Of a DNA stretch of 20,601 bases, positions 15,101-20,601 are shown piece by piece. A program made the position numbers and the translations under genes. The notes beneath the pieces are model-generated. The model saw only the letters and a list, made by a program, of their open reading frames with translations, did not search any database and was not told the origin of the DNA. The stretch is from assembly GCA_900548385.1 (NCBI GenBank), contig URKJ01000058.1, positions 1 through 20,601 of the forward strand, given 5' to 3'. Source of the stretch: an uncultured bacterium. Lineage in GTDB: Bacteria > Verrucomicrobiota > Lentisphaeria > Victivallales > UBA1829. How positions within the stretch are numbered: position 1 is the stretch's first letter; each line of letters starts with the position of its first letter.

Positions 15101-15746
15101 CCGTCGGAGCGATCCGGAAAGCGGCGCCGATTCCGAGGAGAGACCCAAGCATCAGGAATATTCCGGAAATATACAGTTCATTGAAAGCGGGAAATCCATG
15201 GGCGGAAAGACCGACGGAAATCGAACCGGCAAGCGATTTGAGCAGCGGAGCCGCGCCGATGCCGGAAATCGCCGCAATGAAAGAAGCCATGCCAATATCG
15301 CCGTTGGCTTTCGACAATTCCTTTTCCGTGAACGTCTCCGGCAGGATCGCCTGAAACGCCGGACTGAAAAACGAGGTCTGCGCAGTCATCAGAAACATCA
15401 CAGCCAGAAGCGGCACAGCCCCCCAGAACGAAGTCCGTCCGAGACAGAACGCTCCCAGAGTCATCACCAGCAGTTCCACAAATTTGGCGAGGATCAGCAC
15501 ATAACGTTTCTGAAAGCGGTCCGACACCGCGCCGGCGGGCGCCGTCATCAGCAGAAACGGCAAGACATAGGCAACCGTCATTGCAAACATGAACGCCGCG
15601 TCGCGGAAATATCCGGTCTGCGAGCCGATCACGGCAAGAATCGCGAGCATTTTGAATGCGTTGTCGTTAAATACTCCGAGAAACTGCGCGAACAGCAGAG
15701 GAAACAGCCGTTCCGCATACGGACGGGACGCAAGATAACCGGACAT
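12171..15746 (-). CDS. Fused LplT-like transporter / PlsC acyltransferase / acyl-ACP synthetase (Aas-type)
   Basis: 1191 residues in three parts. Residues 1-460 form a major-facilitator transporter with about twelve spans (start FLGVFNDNAFKM, as in lysophospholipid transporter LplT). Residues 470-650 are a PlsC/LPLAT acyltransferase with NHVSFVD (491-497) and FPEGK (about 563). From about 670 to the end is an AMP-forming ligase with FSSGSTGEPKG (832-842), GYGCTELSP, YDTGDIARMDIDGY and the late catalytic-type lysine in ASGKLD (Lys1171). In E. coli LplT and Aas are separate proteins that flip lysophosphatidylethanolamine inward and re-acylate it. Fusions of all three are known in other phyla. 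The gene lies 14 bases after a LysM-protein gene, so the two probably form an envelope-maintenance operon. Every key motif is intact. Confidence 0.9.
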   Translation of the reverse strand: MSGYLASRPYAERLFPLLFAQFLGVFNDNAFKMLAILAVIGSQTGYFRDAAFMFAMTVAYVLPFLLMTAPAGAVSDRFQKRYVLILAKFVELLVMTLGAFCLGRTSFWGAVPLLAVMFLMTAQTSFFSPAFQAILPETFTEKELSKANGDIGMASFIAAISGIGAAPLLKSLAGSISVGLSAHGFPAFNELYISGIFLMLGSLLGIGAAFRIAPTAEYEQHFRKRRTNAFQSLKQGWNALTERLSIFLSAFGDAFFVGIGVAIQTILVMFAKYTLPEFGGELEIAALQLAPAIGMGLGCYLCGRLSRNTIELGFVPFGAIGIAVFLPLAVYCPGPAGMLGTLLLHPLCLLWLMAGGVSGGFFVIPLRAFLQQRLNPAARGAALALSNAVCFTFVLLTSAVVFLLMIGAEKLPSGTPAWVEQTVQWIPALTPPQLFLLIALLTIGVTVISMILQPLLLLRFLVVAMTRSLYRLQIHGAENIPEHGPALLVSNHVSFVDAMLITSCTSRNIHFLMHEDYYKNPLLHPFARMMGFIEVPAAGPRRMQEMFGKVQNALRAGEIVCIFPEGKVTRNGLTDDFKAGYSRMLPDDLDVPVIPVSLGMLWGSIFSYYYGRIKFRIPQELPCPASVSIGKPVPKPFSAFQLRQAVSELGAEAELHPRKEERTLHYQVAKHAKRHPFRVILEDYDGKKLNLFQTLVGAIVLSRTIRKLVPEETKYVGVMLPNMVVNAVALLAVMIADKVPSPLNFTVSDETLRYSIRKAGMTHILTSRKFLAKLNRQPLPEMVFLEDLAAEIPKTAKLRWAFLAAVLPHQELMNLVSPVSHRDLFGTAVLLFSSGSTGEPKGVMLSHRNINGDLYSFTRVMGWTNHDKLLGNLPLFHSFGFTTGFWMPLVIACKVVYVVSPLDCTMVGRALKEHQLSILLATPTFMQSYLRRCTPDQFDSVRLAIVGAEKLRSDLADKFAEKMNGRIKLVEGYGCTELSPIVSINVGSSILELGKDIGRPGSIGAAMPGICVKIVDPVTGVELPPDTDGLMLVKGPNVMQGYLDDPVQTARVLDHGWYDTGDIARMDIDGYITISGRLSRFSKIAGEMVPHEMLECIMNELSGSEERCIAVSGIPDPVKGEALVVLHTDELKRTPEELNTQLRDRCIPNLWIPRPQNYWRVDKLPILASGKLDLMHLNSFIAEIRKQHQEA

Positions 15747-15760
15747 GAAGATACCCCGGA

Positions 15761-16297
15761 TTATTTACGGGGAATCTTGAGTTTTTCACCAACCCGGAGC
15801 ATGTCGGATTTCATATTGTTTGCCCGGCGGATTGAATCCACCGTAACACCGTAAGCCTTGGCAATCGCGGTCAGAGTGGCGCCTTTCTGAACGACATACT
15901 CCTCGTAATCCGTAACAAACCCGTCACCGCCGGAACGCGGGAGCGGCTGATTGACCGGAACCGATGCCGCGGCGTTGAGTTTTGCGGCGAAATCGGAAAG
16001 CTGTCTGTCGCGTTTTTCCGCATTCTGGGAAATCGTCTTGCGAAGCTCGGAAATATCTTTCGTCATAAGTTCGTTGCTGCGGGCGATCGACTCCAGCTGA
16101 CGCTGAAGATTCTGTACGGACGCGGAGAGACGGGCGTTCTCATCCTGCATGGACCGGACCTGTTGAGCCAGATTGCCGACAAGATCCTCATAATAGCGGA
16201 CCGCTTCCTGCGTATTGCGGAACGAACCGTTCTGTGCCCAGGCAGAACCGGCAAGTAAAAAAGCGGCGGAAAAAAGAATAAGTTTTCTGTTCATCAT
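15761..16297 (-). CDS. Exported LysM-domain protein with coiled coil
   Basis: 178 residues from ATG 16297, with GGAGG eleven bases upstream (a second ATG follows immediately). Signal peptide of about 21 residues ending AWA before Gln22. Residues about 30-110 are a long heptad-like coiled coil (YYEDLVGNLAQQVRSMQDEN, LQRQLESIARSNELM). The C-terminal 47 residues are one LysM domain (YVVQKGATLTAIAKAYGVTVDSIRRANN then LKIP), which binds peptidoglycan glycan strands. The protein is expected in the periplasm, attached to the wall. It is transcribed away from the DksA-like gene and leads into the LplT-Aas fusion. The precise role, possibly a wall-hydrolase adaptor or a spacer, is unknown. Confidence 0.85.
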   Translation of the reverse strand: MMNRKLILFSAAFLLAGSAWAQNGSFRNTQEAVRYYEDLVGNLAQQVRSMQDENARLSASVQNLQRQLESIARSNELMTKDISELRKTISQNAEKRDRQLSDFAAKLNAAASVPVNQPLPRSGGDGFVTDYEEYVVQKGATLTAIAKAYGVTVDSIRRANNMKSDMLRVGEKLKIPRK

Positions 16298-16405
16298 GAT
16301 TCAGTTAATACCTCCGTTGTTTCTGTTATCACACCATAAAATACAACGCAAACCGATTTTTGCAATACAAAACCGCAAGAAAAAAATATTTTTTGAGTCT
16401 TCCTC

Positions 16406-16433
16406 TTGAAAAAATGAAAAACCGTGTTAGTTT
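16406..16433 (+). promoter_or_regulatory. Candidate promoter of the dksA/traR-like gene
   Basis: TTGAAA (16406-16411), 16-base spacer, TAGTTT (16428-16433), 50 bases before the start codon at 16483. The -10 box is only moderate. Confidence 0.35.
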
Positions 16434-16482
16434 AGGACGCAACTAAAACGGAAACGTGCCTTACGAGCAAGGAGACTTTACT

Positions 16483-16917
16483 ATGAGTGAAGAAAAAAAA
16501 GTCAGACGACTGACAAAAAATAAACTGTCCAAAACCAAGAAACAGTTTTATTACGATCTGCTGATGAAAGCACGCAGCGAGTTCATGACGCAGGTCCGCT
16601 TTCATGCGGATGAAGCGTTGTCCTCCCAGAAAGATTCCGCAGGAGAACGCGCCGGAATGGCGACTCATATGGCGGATCTCGGAAGCGACAACTCCCGTCA
16701 TGATCTGGAACTCGGTCTGATGTCTTCCGAAGTGGACGTGGTGGAGATGATTGAAGAAGCGCTCCAGCGGATCCATGAGGACGAATACGGTATCTGTCTT
16801 GACTGCGGCGACCTGATCGCGGAAGCACGTCTGGCGGCAAAGCCCTATGCCAGATACTGTACCAAGTGCAAGGAAGAACGCGAGTCGTTCGAAGATCCTT
16901 CCCGCAGAAGCAGATAA
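16483..16917 (+). CDS. DksA/TraR-family zinc-finger protein
   Basis: 144 residues from ATG 16483, chosen because AAGGAG lies ten bases upstream; a start at 16456 would lack one. The N-terminal part is a charged helical hairpin (KLSKTKKQFYYDLLMKARSEF, then ADLGSDNSRHDLELGLM). The C-terminal finger has Cys105-x2-Cys108 (YGICLDCGD) and Cys126-x2-Cys129 (RYCTKCK), the standard four-cysteine arrangement of the family. Members bind RNA polymerase through the secondary channel and alter transcription, some together with ppGpp. The stop codon overlaps the start of lspA by one base (TAATG), so expression of the two is coupled. Several short DksA-like proteins exist besides true DksA, so the exact subtype is left open. 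Confidence 0.9.
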   Translation: MSEEKKVRRLTKNKLSKTKKQFYYDLLMKARSEFMTQVRFHADEALSSQKDSAGERAGMATHMADLGSDNSRHDLELGLMSSEVDVVEMIEEALQRIHEDEYGICLDCGDLIAEARLAAKPYARYCTKCKEERESFEDPSRRSR

Positions 16918-17429
16918 TGAGCCTGCCGTCCGGTTTCCTGCAATCGAAATACAGCAGAACAACAGCGTTGGCGTCTGCCGTCGCTGTTGTTTTCTATATT
17001 CTGGATCAGCTGACCAAAGAGATAATCGTCCGCTCCGTTCCTCTGGGAACGATGACACAGGTCATTCCGGATTTCTTTTACATCTCTCATGTAACGAATC
17101 CCGGAGCAGCGTGGGGAATTCTTGCGGGACGCAGCTGGCTGCTGTTGGCGATCTCGTTTTCGGCATTCGCCGCGATTCTGTTCTTTCTCCGCCACTTATC
17201 AGAAGAATACCCGGAACGGATCTTTGCTCTGCTTGCGGTCTGTTCGGGCATCGCGGGCAACTGTACGGACCGCATTTTCCGCGGGGAAGTCGTGGACTTC
17301 CTGTCGTTTTTCCTGGGACGTTACCAGTGGCCCGCGTTCAACGTCGCGGATATCTGCATCACCTGCGGCGTAACGCTGTTTGTCCTGTCCTCGCTGATCC
17401 GCCCGGAGCGTAAAAAAGAGAAAAAATAA
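16917..17429 (+). CDS. lspA: Lipoprotein signal peptidase (signal peptidase II)
   Basis: 170 residues starting MSLPSGFLQS at ATG 16917, overlapping the previous stop by one base. Four membrane spans are visible. The family motifs are all present: DQLTK with Asp30, NPGAAWG (61-67), GNCTDR with catalytic Asp118, and FNVADICI with catalytic Asp145. The enzyme cuts the signal peptide from diacylglyceryl-modified prolipoproteins in the inner membrane. The length is normal. The following gene begins one base after its stop codon, so this is a coupled run of three. Confidence 0.95.
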   Translation: MSLPSGFLQSKYSRTTALASAVAVVFYILDQLTKEIIVRSVPLGTMTQVIPDFFYISHVTNPGAAWGILAGRSWLLLAISFSAFAAILFFLRHLSEEYPERIFALLAVCSGIAGNCTDRIFRGEVVDFLSFFLGRYQWPAFNVADICITCGVTLFVLSSLIRPERKKEKK

Positions 17430-17430
17430 C

Positions 17431-18375
17431 ATGCCGGATCCCTCCCCTTTCCCCGTCATCATGGGACCGACCGCATCCGGCAAATCCGCTCTTGCCCTTG
17501 CCCTCGCCCGTCTGTATCATGGAGAAATCATTTCCGCCGACTCCATGCAGGTTTATCGCGGTTTGAATACCGGAACCGCCAAGCCGACTCCACGGGAACA
17601 GCAGGAAATCCCCCATTATCTGATCGACATTCTTGACTTGCAGGAGCGGTTCGACCTGTTTTCTTTCCGTGACCGGGCGGAAGAACTGATTGCCGCAATC
17701 CGGTCCCGCGGGCGACTGCCGATCCTTGCAGGCGGAACGGGACTCTATCTCCGTGCCGTTGTTTACGGACTCGACGATATGCCGTCCGACCGGGCTTTGC
17801 GCGCGGAACTGGATGCGGAATTCGATCATCCGGAAGGTTTTGAACGGCTGAAAGCGATCATGCGGCAGCTTGCCCCGGACGACTATGAGAAAAGTTCCAT
17901 GCACCGGCGGCGCCTGATCCGCTCTTATGAAATTTACCGGCTGACCGGAAAATCCATGAGCGAGCTTCAAAAGACCTGGAAGAAGAGCGGCCCCCGTAAA
18001 GACGCCGTTCAATTTGTTCTACAATGGGAGCGGGATGAGTTGAAAAGACGGATCGCCGCCCGCTGTGAAGAGATGCTCCGTTCCGGATGGATCGAAGAAA
18101 CGGAACGGCTCCGGGAACAGGGGTTGTTTTCCGCGCCTACCGCATGGCAGGCGCTCGGCTACCCGCTGATCCGGGATTTTCTGGACGGCAGAATTCCGCG
18201 CGGGGAACTGGCGGAGCGGATCGCCACGGCGACATGGCAGTTTGCCCGGAAACAGCTCACCTGGTTTCGCGGTCAGCATCCGGAAGCCATTCCGCTGGAT
18301 ATGCGGAGACCGCCCGATGAACTGCTGTCCATCATCCGAACCGCCTGCAGACTCCGCTCCGGAACCGGAGATTGA
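17431..18375 (+). CDS. miaA: tRNA dimethylallyltransferase
   Basis: 314 residues. The P-loop GPTASGKS is at 12-19, followed by SADSMQVYRGLNTGTAKP, HYLIDI, ILAGGTGLYLRAVVYG and the RRLIRSYEIYRLTGKSMS segment, all characteristic of MiaA. The enzyme transfers a dimethylallyl group to A37 of tRNAs that read codons starting with U, improving decoding and frame maintenance. It uses dimethylallyl diphosphate in the cytoplasm. The C-terminal part retains WQALGYPLIRDFLDG and the aromatic/basic WQFARKQLTWFR segment, so it is full length. It starts one base after lspA ends. Confidence 0.95.
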   Translation: MPDPSPFPVIMGPTASGKSALALALARLYHGEIISADSMQVYRGLNTGTAKPTPREQQEIPHYLIDILDLQERFDLFSFRDRAEELIAAIRSRGRLPILAGGTGLYLRAVVYGLDDMPSDRALRAELDAEFDHPEGFERLKAIMRQLAPDDYEKSSMHRRRLIRSYEIYRLTGKSMSELQKTWKKSGPRKDAVQFVLQWERDELKRRIAARCEEMLRSGWIEETERLREQGLFSAPTAWQALGYPLIRDFLDGRIPRGELAERIATATWQFARKQLTWFRGQHPEAIPLDMRRPPDELLSIIRTACRLRSGTGD

Positions 18376-18404
18376 CGAAAAGTTTTATTTTTTGGGAACT
18401 TTAT

Positions 18405-18433
18405 TTGTTAAATCGCTGTATCTGTGGTAAATT
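18405..18433 (+). promoter_or_regulatory. Promoter of nifU-nifS
   Basis: TTGTTA (18405-18410), 17-base spacer and TAAATT (18428-18433), with the start codon 43 bases further on. An AT-rich stretch precedes it. No IscR-type site was recognised. Confidence 0.5.
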
Positions 18434-18475
18434 ACCATACTGCAAACAACCAATTTGAAAGAGGAGGATGCCTCT

Positions 18476-19354
18476 ATGTGGGACTATACCAAAAAAGTAA
18501 TGGATCATTTTCTCAATCCGCGCAATGTGGGCGAGATTGAAAACGCCGACGCCGTGGCGGAAGTCGGCAACATCACCTGCGGCGATGCGCTCAAACTGTA
18601 TCTCAAGCTGGATCAGGACGGCAAAATCTGCGACGCAAAATTTAAAACGTTCGGCTGCGCCAGCGCCATCGCCTCCTCTTCCGCTCTTACGGAACTGGTC
18701 AAGGGTATGACGCTCGACGAAGCGGCGAAAGTCACCAACAAGGACATTGTCGCGCTGCTCGGTCAGCTCCCGGAAGAAAAAATGCACTGTTCCGTGATGG
18801 GAATGGAGGCGCTTCAGGCGGCAATCGCCGATTACAAGGCGAAACACGGCGAGGCTTATGAAAAAGTGGAAGACGATCCCGAAGATCACGAAGGCAGGAT
18901 CGTCTGTCACTGTTTCGGCGTCACCGACACCAAAATCCGCCGTGTCGCCAGGGAGAACAACCTGCATACCGCCGAACAGATCACCCAGTACACCAAAGCG
19001 GGCGGAGCCTGCGGCGCATGCCTTGATCAGATACAGGAAATCCTCGACGGTCTCTGGAAAGAGCATAAGGCGGAACCTGCACAGAAAACGGAAAAAGTGG
19101 ATGATTTCAATACCCTCTCCGTTGTTCAGAAAGTAATCAAGGTGCAGTCGGTAATCGACCGTGAGATCCGTCCGCAGCTGGAACACGACGGCGGTGACAT
19201 TGAACTGGTCGATATTCAGGGAACGCAGGCGATTGTCCGTCTGAAAGGACACTGCGCCTCCTGCATGGCGGCAAAAGTGACTCTGAAAAATCTTGTCGAA
19301 GCAAAGCTCCGCGAATTTGTCTCCGACTCCATTGAGGTCGTGGAAGCAAAGTGA
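18476..19354 (+). CDS. nifU: NifU iron-sulfur cluster scaffold, three-domain type
   Basis: 292 residues from ATG 18476, with GGAGG nine bases upstream; a TTG at 18455 is less likely. The three NifU domains are in order. First is the IscU-like scaffold with cluster-binding Cys35, Cys61 and Cys105 and the Asp37 of CGD. Next is a central BFD-like [2Fe-2S] domain with Cys144, Cys146, Cys179 and Cys182 (VCHCF and GGACGACL). Last is the C-terminal Nfu-type domain with CxxC at Cys260/Cys263 (HCASCMA). It assembles Fe-S clusters from sulfur delivered by the cysteine desulfurase encoded next, nine bases after its stop codon. No nitrogenase genes are seen, so this is probably the general Fe-S system, as in other bacteria with NifU/NifS only. 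Confidence 0.95.
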   Translation: MWDYTKKVMDHFLNPRNVGEIENADAVAEVGNITCGDALKLYLKLDQDGKICDAKFKTFGCASAIASSSALTELVKGMTLDEAAKVTNKDIVALLGQLPEEKMHCSVMGMEALQAAIADYKAKHGEAYEKVEDDPEDHEGRIVCHCFGVTDTKIRRVARENNLHTAEQITQYTKAGGACGACLDQIQEILDGLWKEHKAEPAQKTEKVDDFNTLSVVQKVIKVQSVIDREIRPQLEHDGGDIELVDIQGTQAIVRLKGHCASCMAAKVTLKNLVEAKLREFVSDSIEVVEAK

Positions 19355-19363
19355 GCGTGAAAC

Positions 19364-20521
19364 ATGGAAAAGATCGTTTATCTTGACAACAATGCAACGA
19401 CTGCCGTCGCTCCGGAGGCATTCGAAGCGATGCGTCCGTTTCTGACGGAACTTTACGGGAATCCGTCAAGCATTCATACGTTCGGCGGACAGGTCGCGGC
19501 GCATGTCGAAACAGCCCGCGAACAGCTTGCCGGGCTCCTCGGCGCACAGCCTTCCGAAATCATTTTCACCAGCTGCGGAACGGAAAGCGACAGTTCGGCG
19601 ATTTACAGCGCGTTGAGCCTCTGCCCGAAACGCCGCAAAATCGTGGTCTCCTGCATGGAACACCCCGCGATTCTCGCTCTCGGCAAAGAGCTGGAGCGGC
19701 GCGGATACTCCGTTTCCCATATTCCGGTCGATTCCAAAGGCCGGCTCGATATGGAGTGTGCCAAGGAGATGATCGACACGGAAACCGCGGTCGTTTCCGT
19801 TATGTGGGCGAACAATGAGATCGGCAACATTTATCCGGTAAAAGAACTCGCCGAACTGGCGCACAGTCAGGGCGCCCTGTTCCATACGGACGCCGTACAG
19901 GCGGTCGGCAAAGTGGAAATGAACCTTGCCGGGCTTCCCATTGACATGCTGAGTCTTTCCGGCCACAAACTGCACGCGCCGAAAGGCGTCGGTGCTCTCT
20001 ATGTAAAACGCGGCGTGCGCTTCCGTCCGTTCATCGTCGGCGGGCATCAGGAACGCGGACGCAGAGCGGGAACCGACAATGTGGCAAGCATCGTTGCTCT
20101 CGGCAAAGCGGCGGAGCTTGCCAAAGCGAACCTCTCCGTGGAAAACACACGCGTCAAAGCCATGCGCGACCGTCTGGAAGCCGGACTGCTCAAGCTGCCG
20201 GCGACCCGTCTGAACGGAGATGTCGAACACCGTTTGCCGAATACCAGCAATATTTCGTTTGAATATATTGAAGGGGAATCCATTCTGATGCTTCTGGATA
20301 TGTTCGGTATCTGCGCCTCCAGCGGCAGCGCCTGCACGACGGGCAGTCTGGAGCCGTCGCATGTCCTGCGGGCGATGGGGGTTCCCTATACGGCCGCACA
20401 CGGAGCCATCCGTTTCAGCTTCTCCCGTTACAACACGGAGGAGGAAGTCGATTTTGTCTTAGAGAAACTGCCGCCGGTCATCAGTCGGCTGCGGGAAATC
20501 TCTCCGTACTGGAAAGGCTGA
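19364..20521 (+). CDS. nifS: Cysteine desulfurase
   Basis: 385 residues, a full-length class V aminotransferase-type enzyme. It has YLDNNATT near the start, the PLP-stacking His100 (CMEHPA), Asp176 in HTDAVQA, the PLP lysine Lys202 in SLSGHKLHAPKG and the persulfide-forming Cys324 in the ASSGSACTTGSLEPSHV loop. The long loop and length place it in group I (NifS/IscS). It converts cysteine to alanine and passes the sulfur to the NifU scaffold. Translated together with nifU from the same promoter. Confidence 0.96.
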   Translation: MEKIVYLDNNATTAVAPEAFEAMRPFLTELYGNPSSIHTFGGQVAAHVETAREQLAGLLGAQPSEIIFTSCGTESDSSAIYSALSLCPKRRKIVVSCMEHPAILALGKELERRGYSVSHIPVDSKGRLDMECAKEMIDTETAVVSVMWANNEIGNIYPVKELAELAHSQGALFHTDAVQAVGKVEMNLAGLPIDMLSLSGHKLHAPKGVGALYVKRGVRFRPFIVGGHQERGRRAGTDNVASIVALGKAAELAKANLSVENTRVKAMRDRLEAGLLKLPATRLNGDVEHRLPNTSNISFEYIEGESILMLLDMFGICASSGSACTTGSLEPSHVLRAMGVPYTAAHGAIRFSFSRYNTEEEVDFVLEKLPPVISRLREISPYWKG

Positions 20522-20554
20522 CGCCGACTCTGCCGGGCGGAACGGTTCCACAAC

Positions 20555-20601
20555 CTGTCTCTTATACACATCTCCGAGCCCACGAGACGGAGCTACATCT
20601 C
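20555..20601. other. Nextera sequencing adapter (not biological)
   Basis: Positions 20555-20573 are CTGTCTCTTATACACATCT, followed by the read-2 stem and then GGAGCTAC (an eight-base index) and ATCTC (start of P7). This is the exact reverse complement of 1-47. Real sequence ends at about 20554. Confidence 0.98.

Noticed and set aside
14271..15854. Long rightward open frame (527 codons) opposite the LplT-Aas gene, and a similar one at 13116-14267
   Set aside because: Antisense shadows of a GC-rich gene: low-complexity Arg/Gln/His-rich translations without domains, while the leftward frame has all family motifs.
18476..20521. NifU-NifS as evidence of nitrogen fixation
   Set aside because: No nitrogenase or nif assembly genes nearby; many non-fixing bacteria use NifU/NifS for general Fe-S assembly.
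1..20601. 47-base perfect terminal inverted repeats, as in a linear virus or transposon
   Set aside because: The repeats are Nextera adapter with index and P7 start, hence artefact.

Overview
The window is one assembled contig whose two ends (1-47 and 20555-20601) are Illumina/Nextera adapter sequence, so the biological sequence is about 48-20554. It falls into two parts of very different base composition. The left part (about 48-8640) is AT-rich and the right part (about 8900-20554) is clearly richer in G+C. The right part looks like the chromosome of a diderm (Gram-negative-type) bacterium: lspA, miaA, a DksA/TraR-type zinc-finger protein, a three-domain NifU with NifS, a LysM lipid-envelope protein and an LplT-PlsC-AMP-ligase fusion. 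Frequent GGAG-type ribosome binding sites and the gene set remind me of the Lentisphaerota/Victivallales or another PVC-group gut bacterium, but that taxonomic guess is inference and was not tested.

The left part is a filamentous single-stranded DNA phage (inovirus-type) genome or prophage, transcribed leftward (minus strand) as one tightly packed operon. In order of transcription it holds a small pV-position protein, an HUH rolling-circle Rep, a 42-residue membrane peptide, the major coat protein precursor (pVIII-like), a 49-residue membrane peptide, a very large cysteine-rich adsorption-position protein (pIII position), a pVI-like protein, a Zot/pI-type assembly ATPase and a secretin (pIV-like). 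Downstream of the secretin, on the opposite strand, is a NERD-domain nuclease-like gene with two zinc ribbons, in the position where such phages often carry cargo.

Four things in the phage part deserve attention. (1) The Zot ATPase is split between two reading frames exactly at an in-phase A_AAA_AAC heptamer, so it is probably made by -1 ribosomal frameshifting. (2) A 57-base palindrome at 8572-8628, at the compositional edge of the phage, contains on both strands the words CGCATAA and TTATGTT in the order and near spacing of the XerC/XerD dif site, suggesting a CTXphi-like folded attachment site. (3) The adsorption-position protein has close to 90 cysteines in about six modules of roughly 91 residues, unlike classical pIII. 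(4) A perfect 15-bp inverted repeat straddles the 3' end of the secretin gene, where Ff phages have their packaging signal.

The right part begins with an IclR-type regulator followed by two tandem paralogous NAD-dependent epimerase-like genes. Each paralog has its own promoter and an identical 17-bp element placed 86-87 bp upstream of the -35 box. A bidirectional terminator separates them from the leftward pair lplT-aas/LysM. Then come the rightward run dksA/traR-like - lspA - miaA (coupled) and the promoter-led pair nifU - nifS, which most likely supplies iron-sulfur clusters. No tRNA, rRNA, CRISPR array or insertion sequence was seen.
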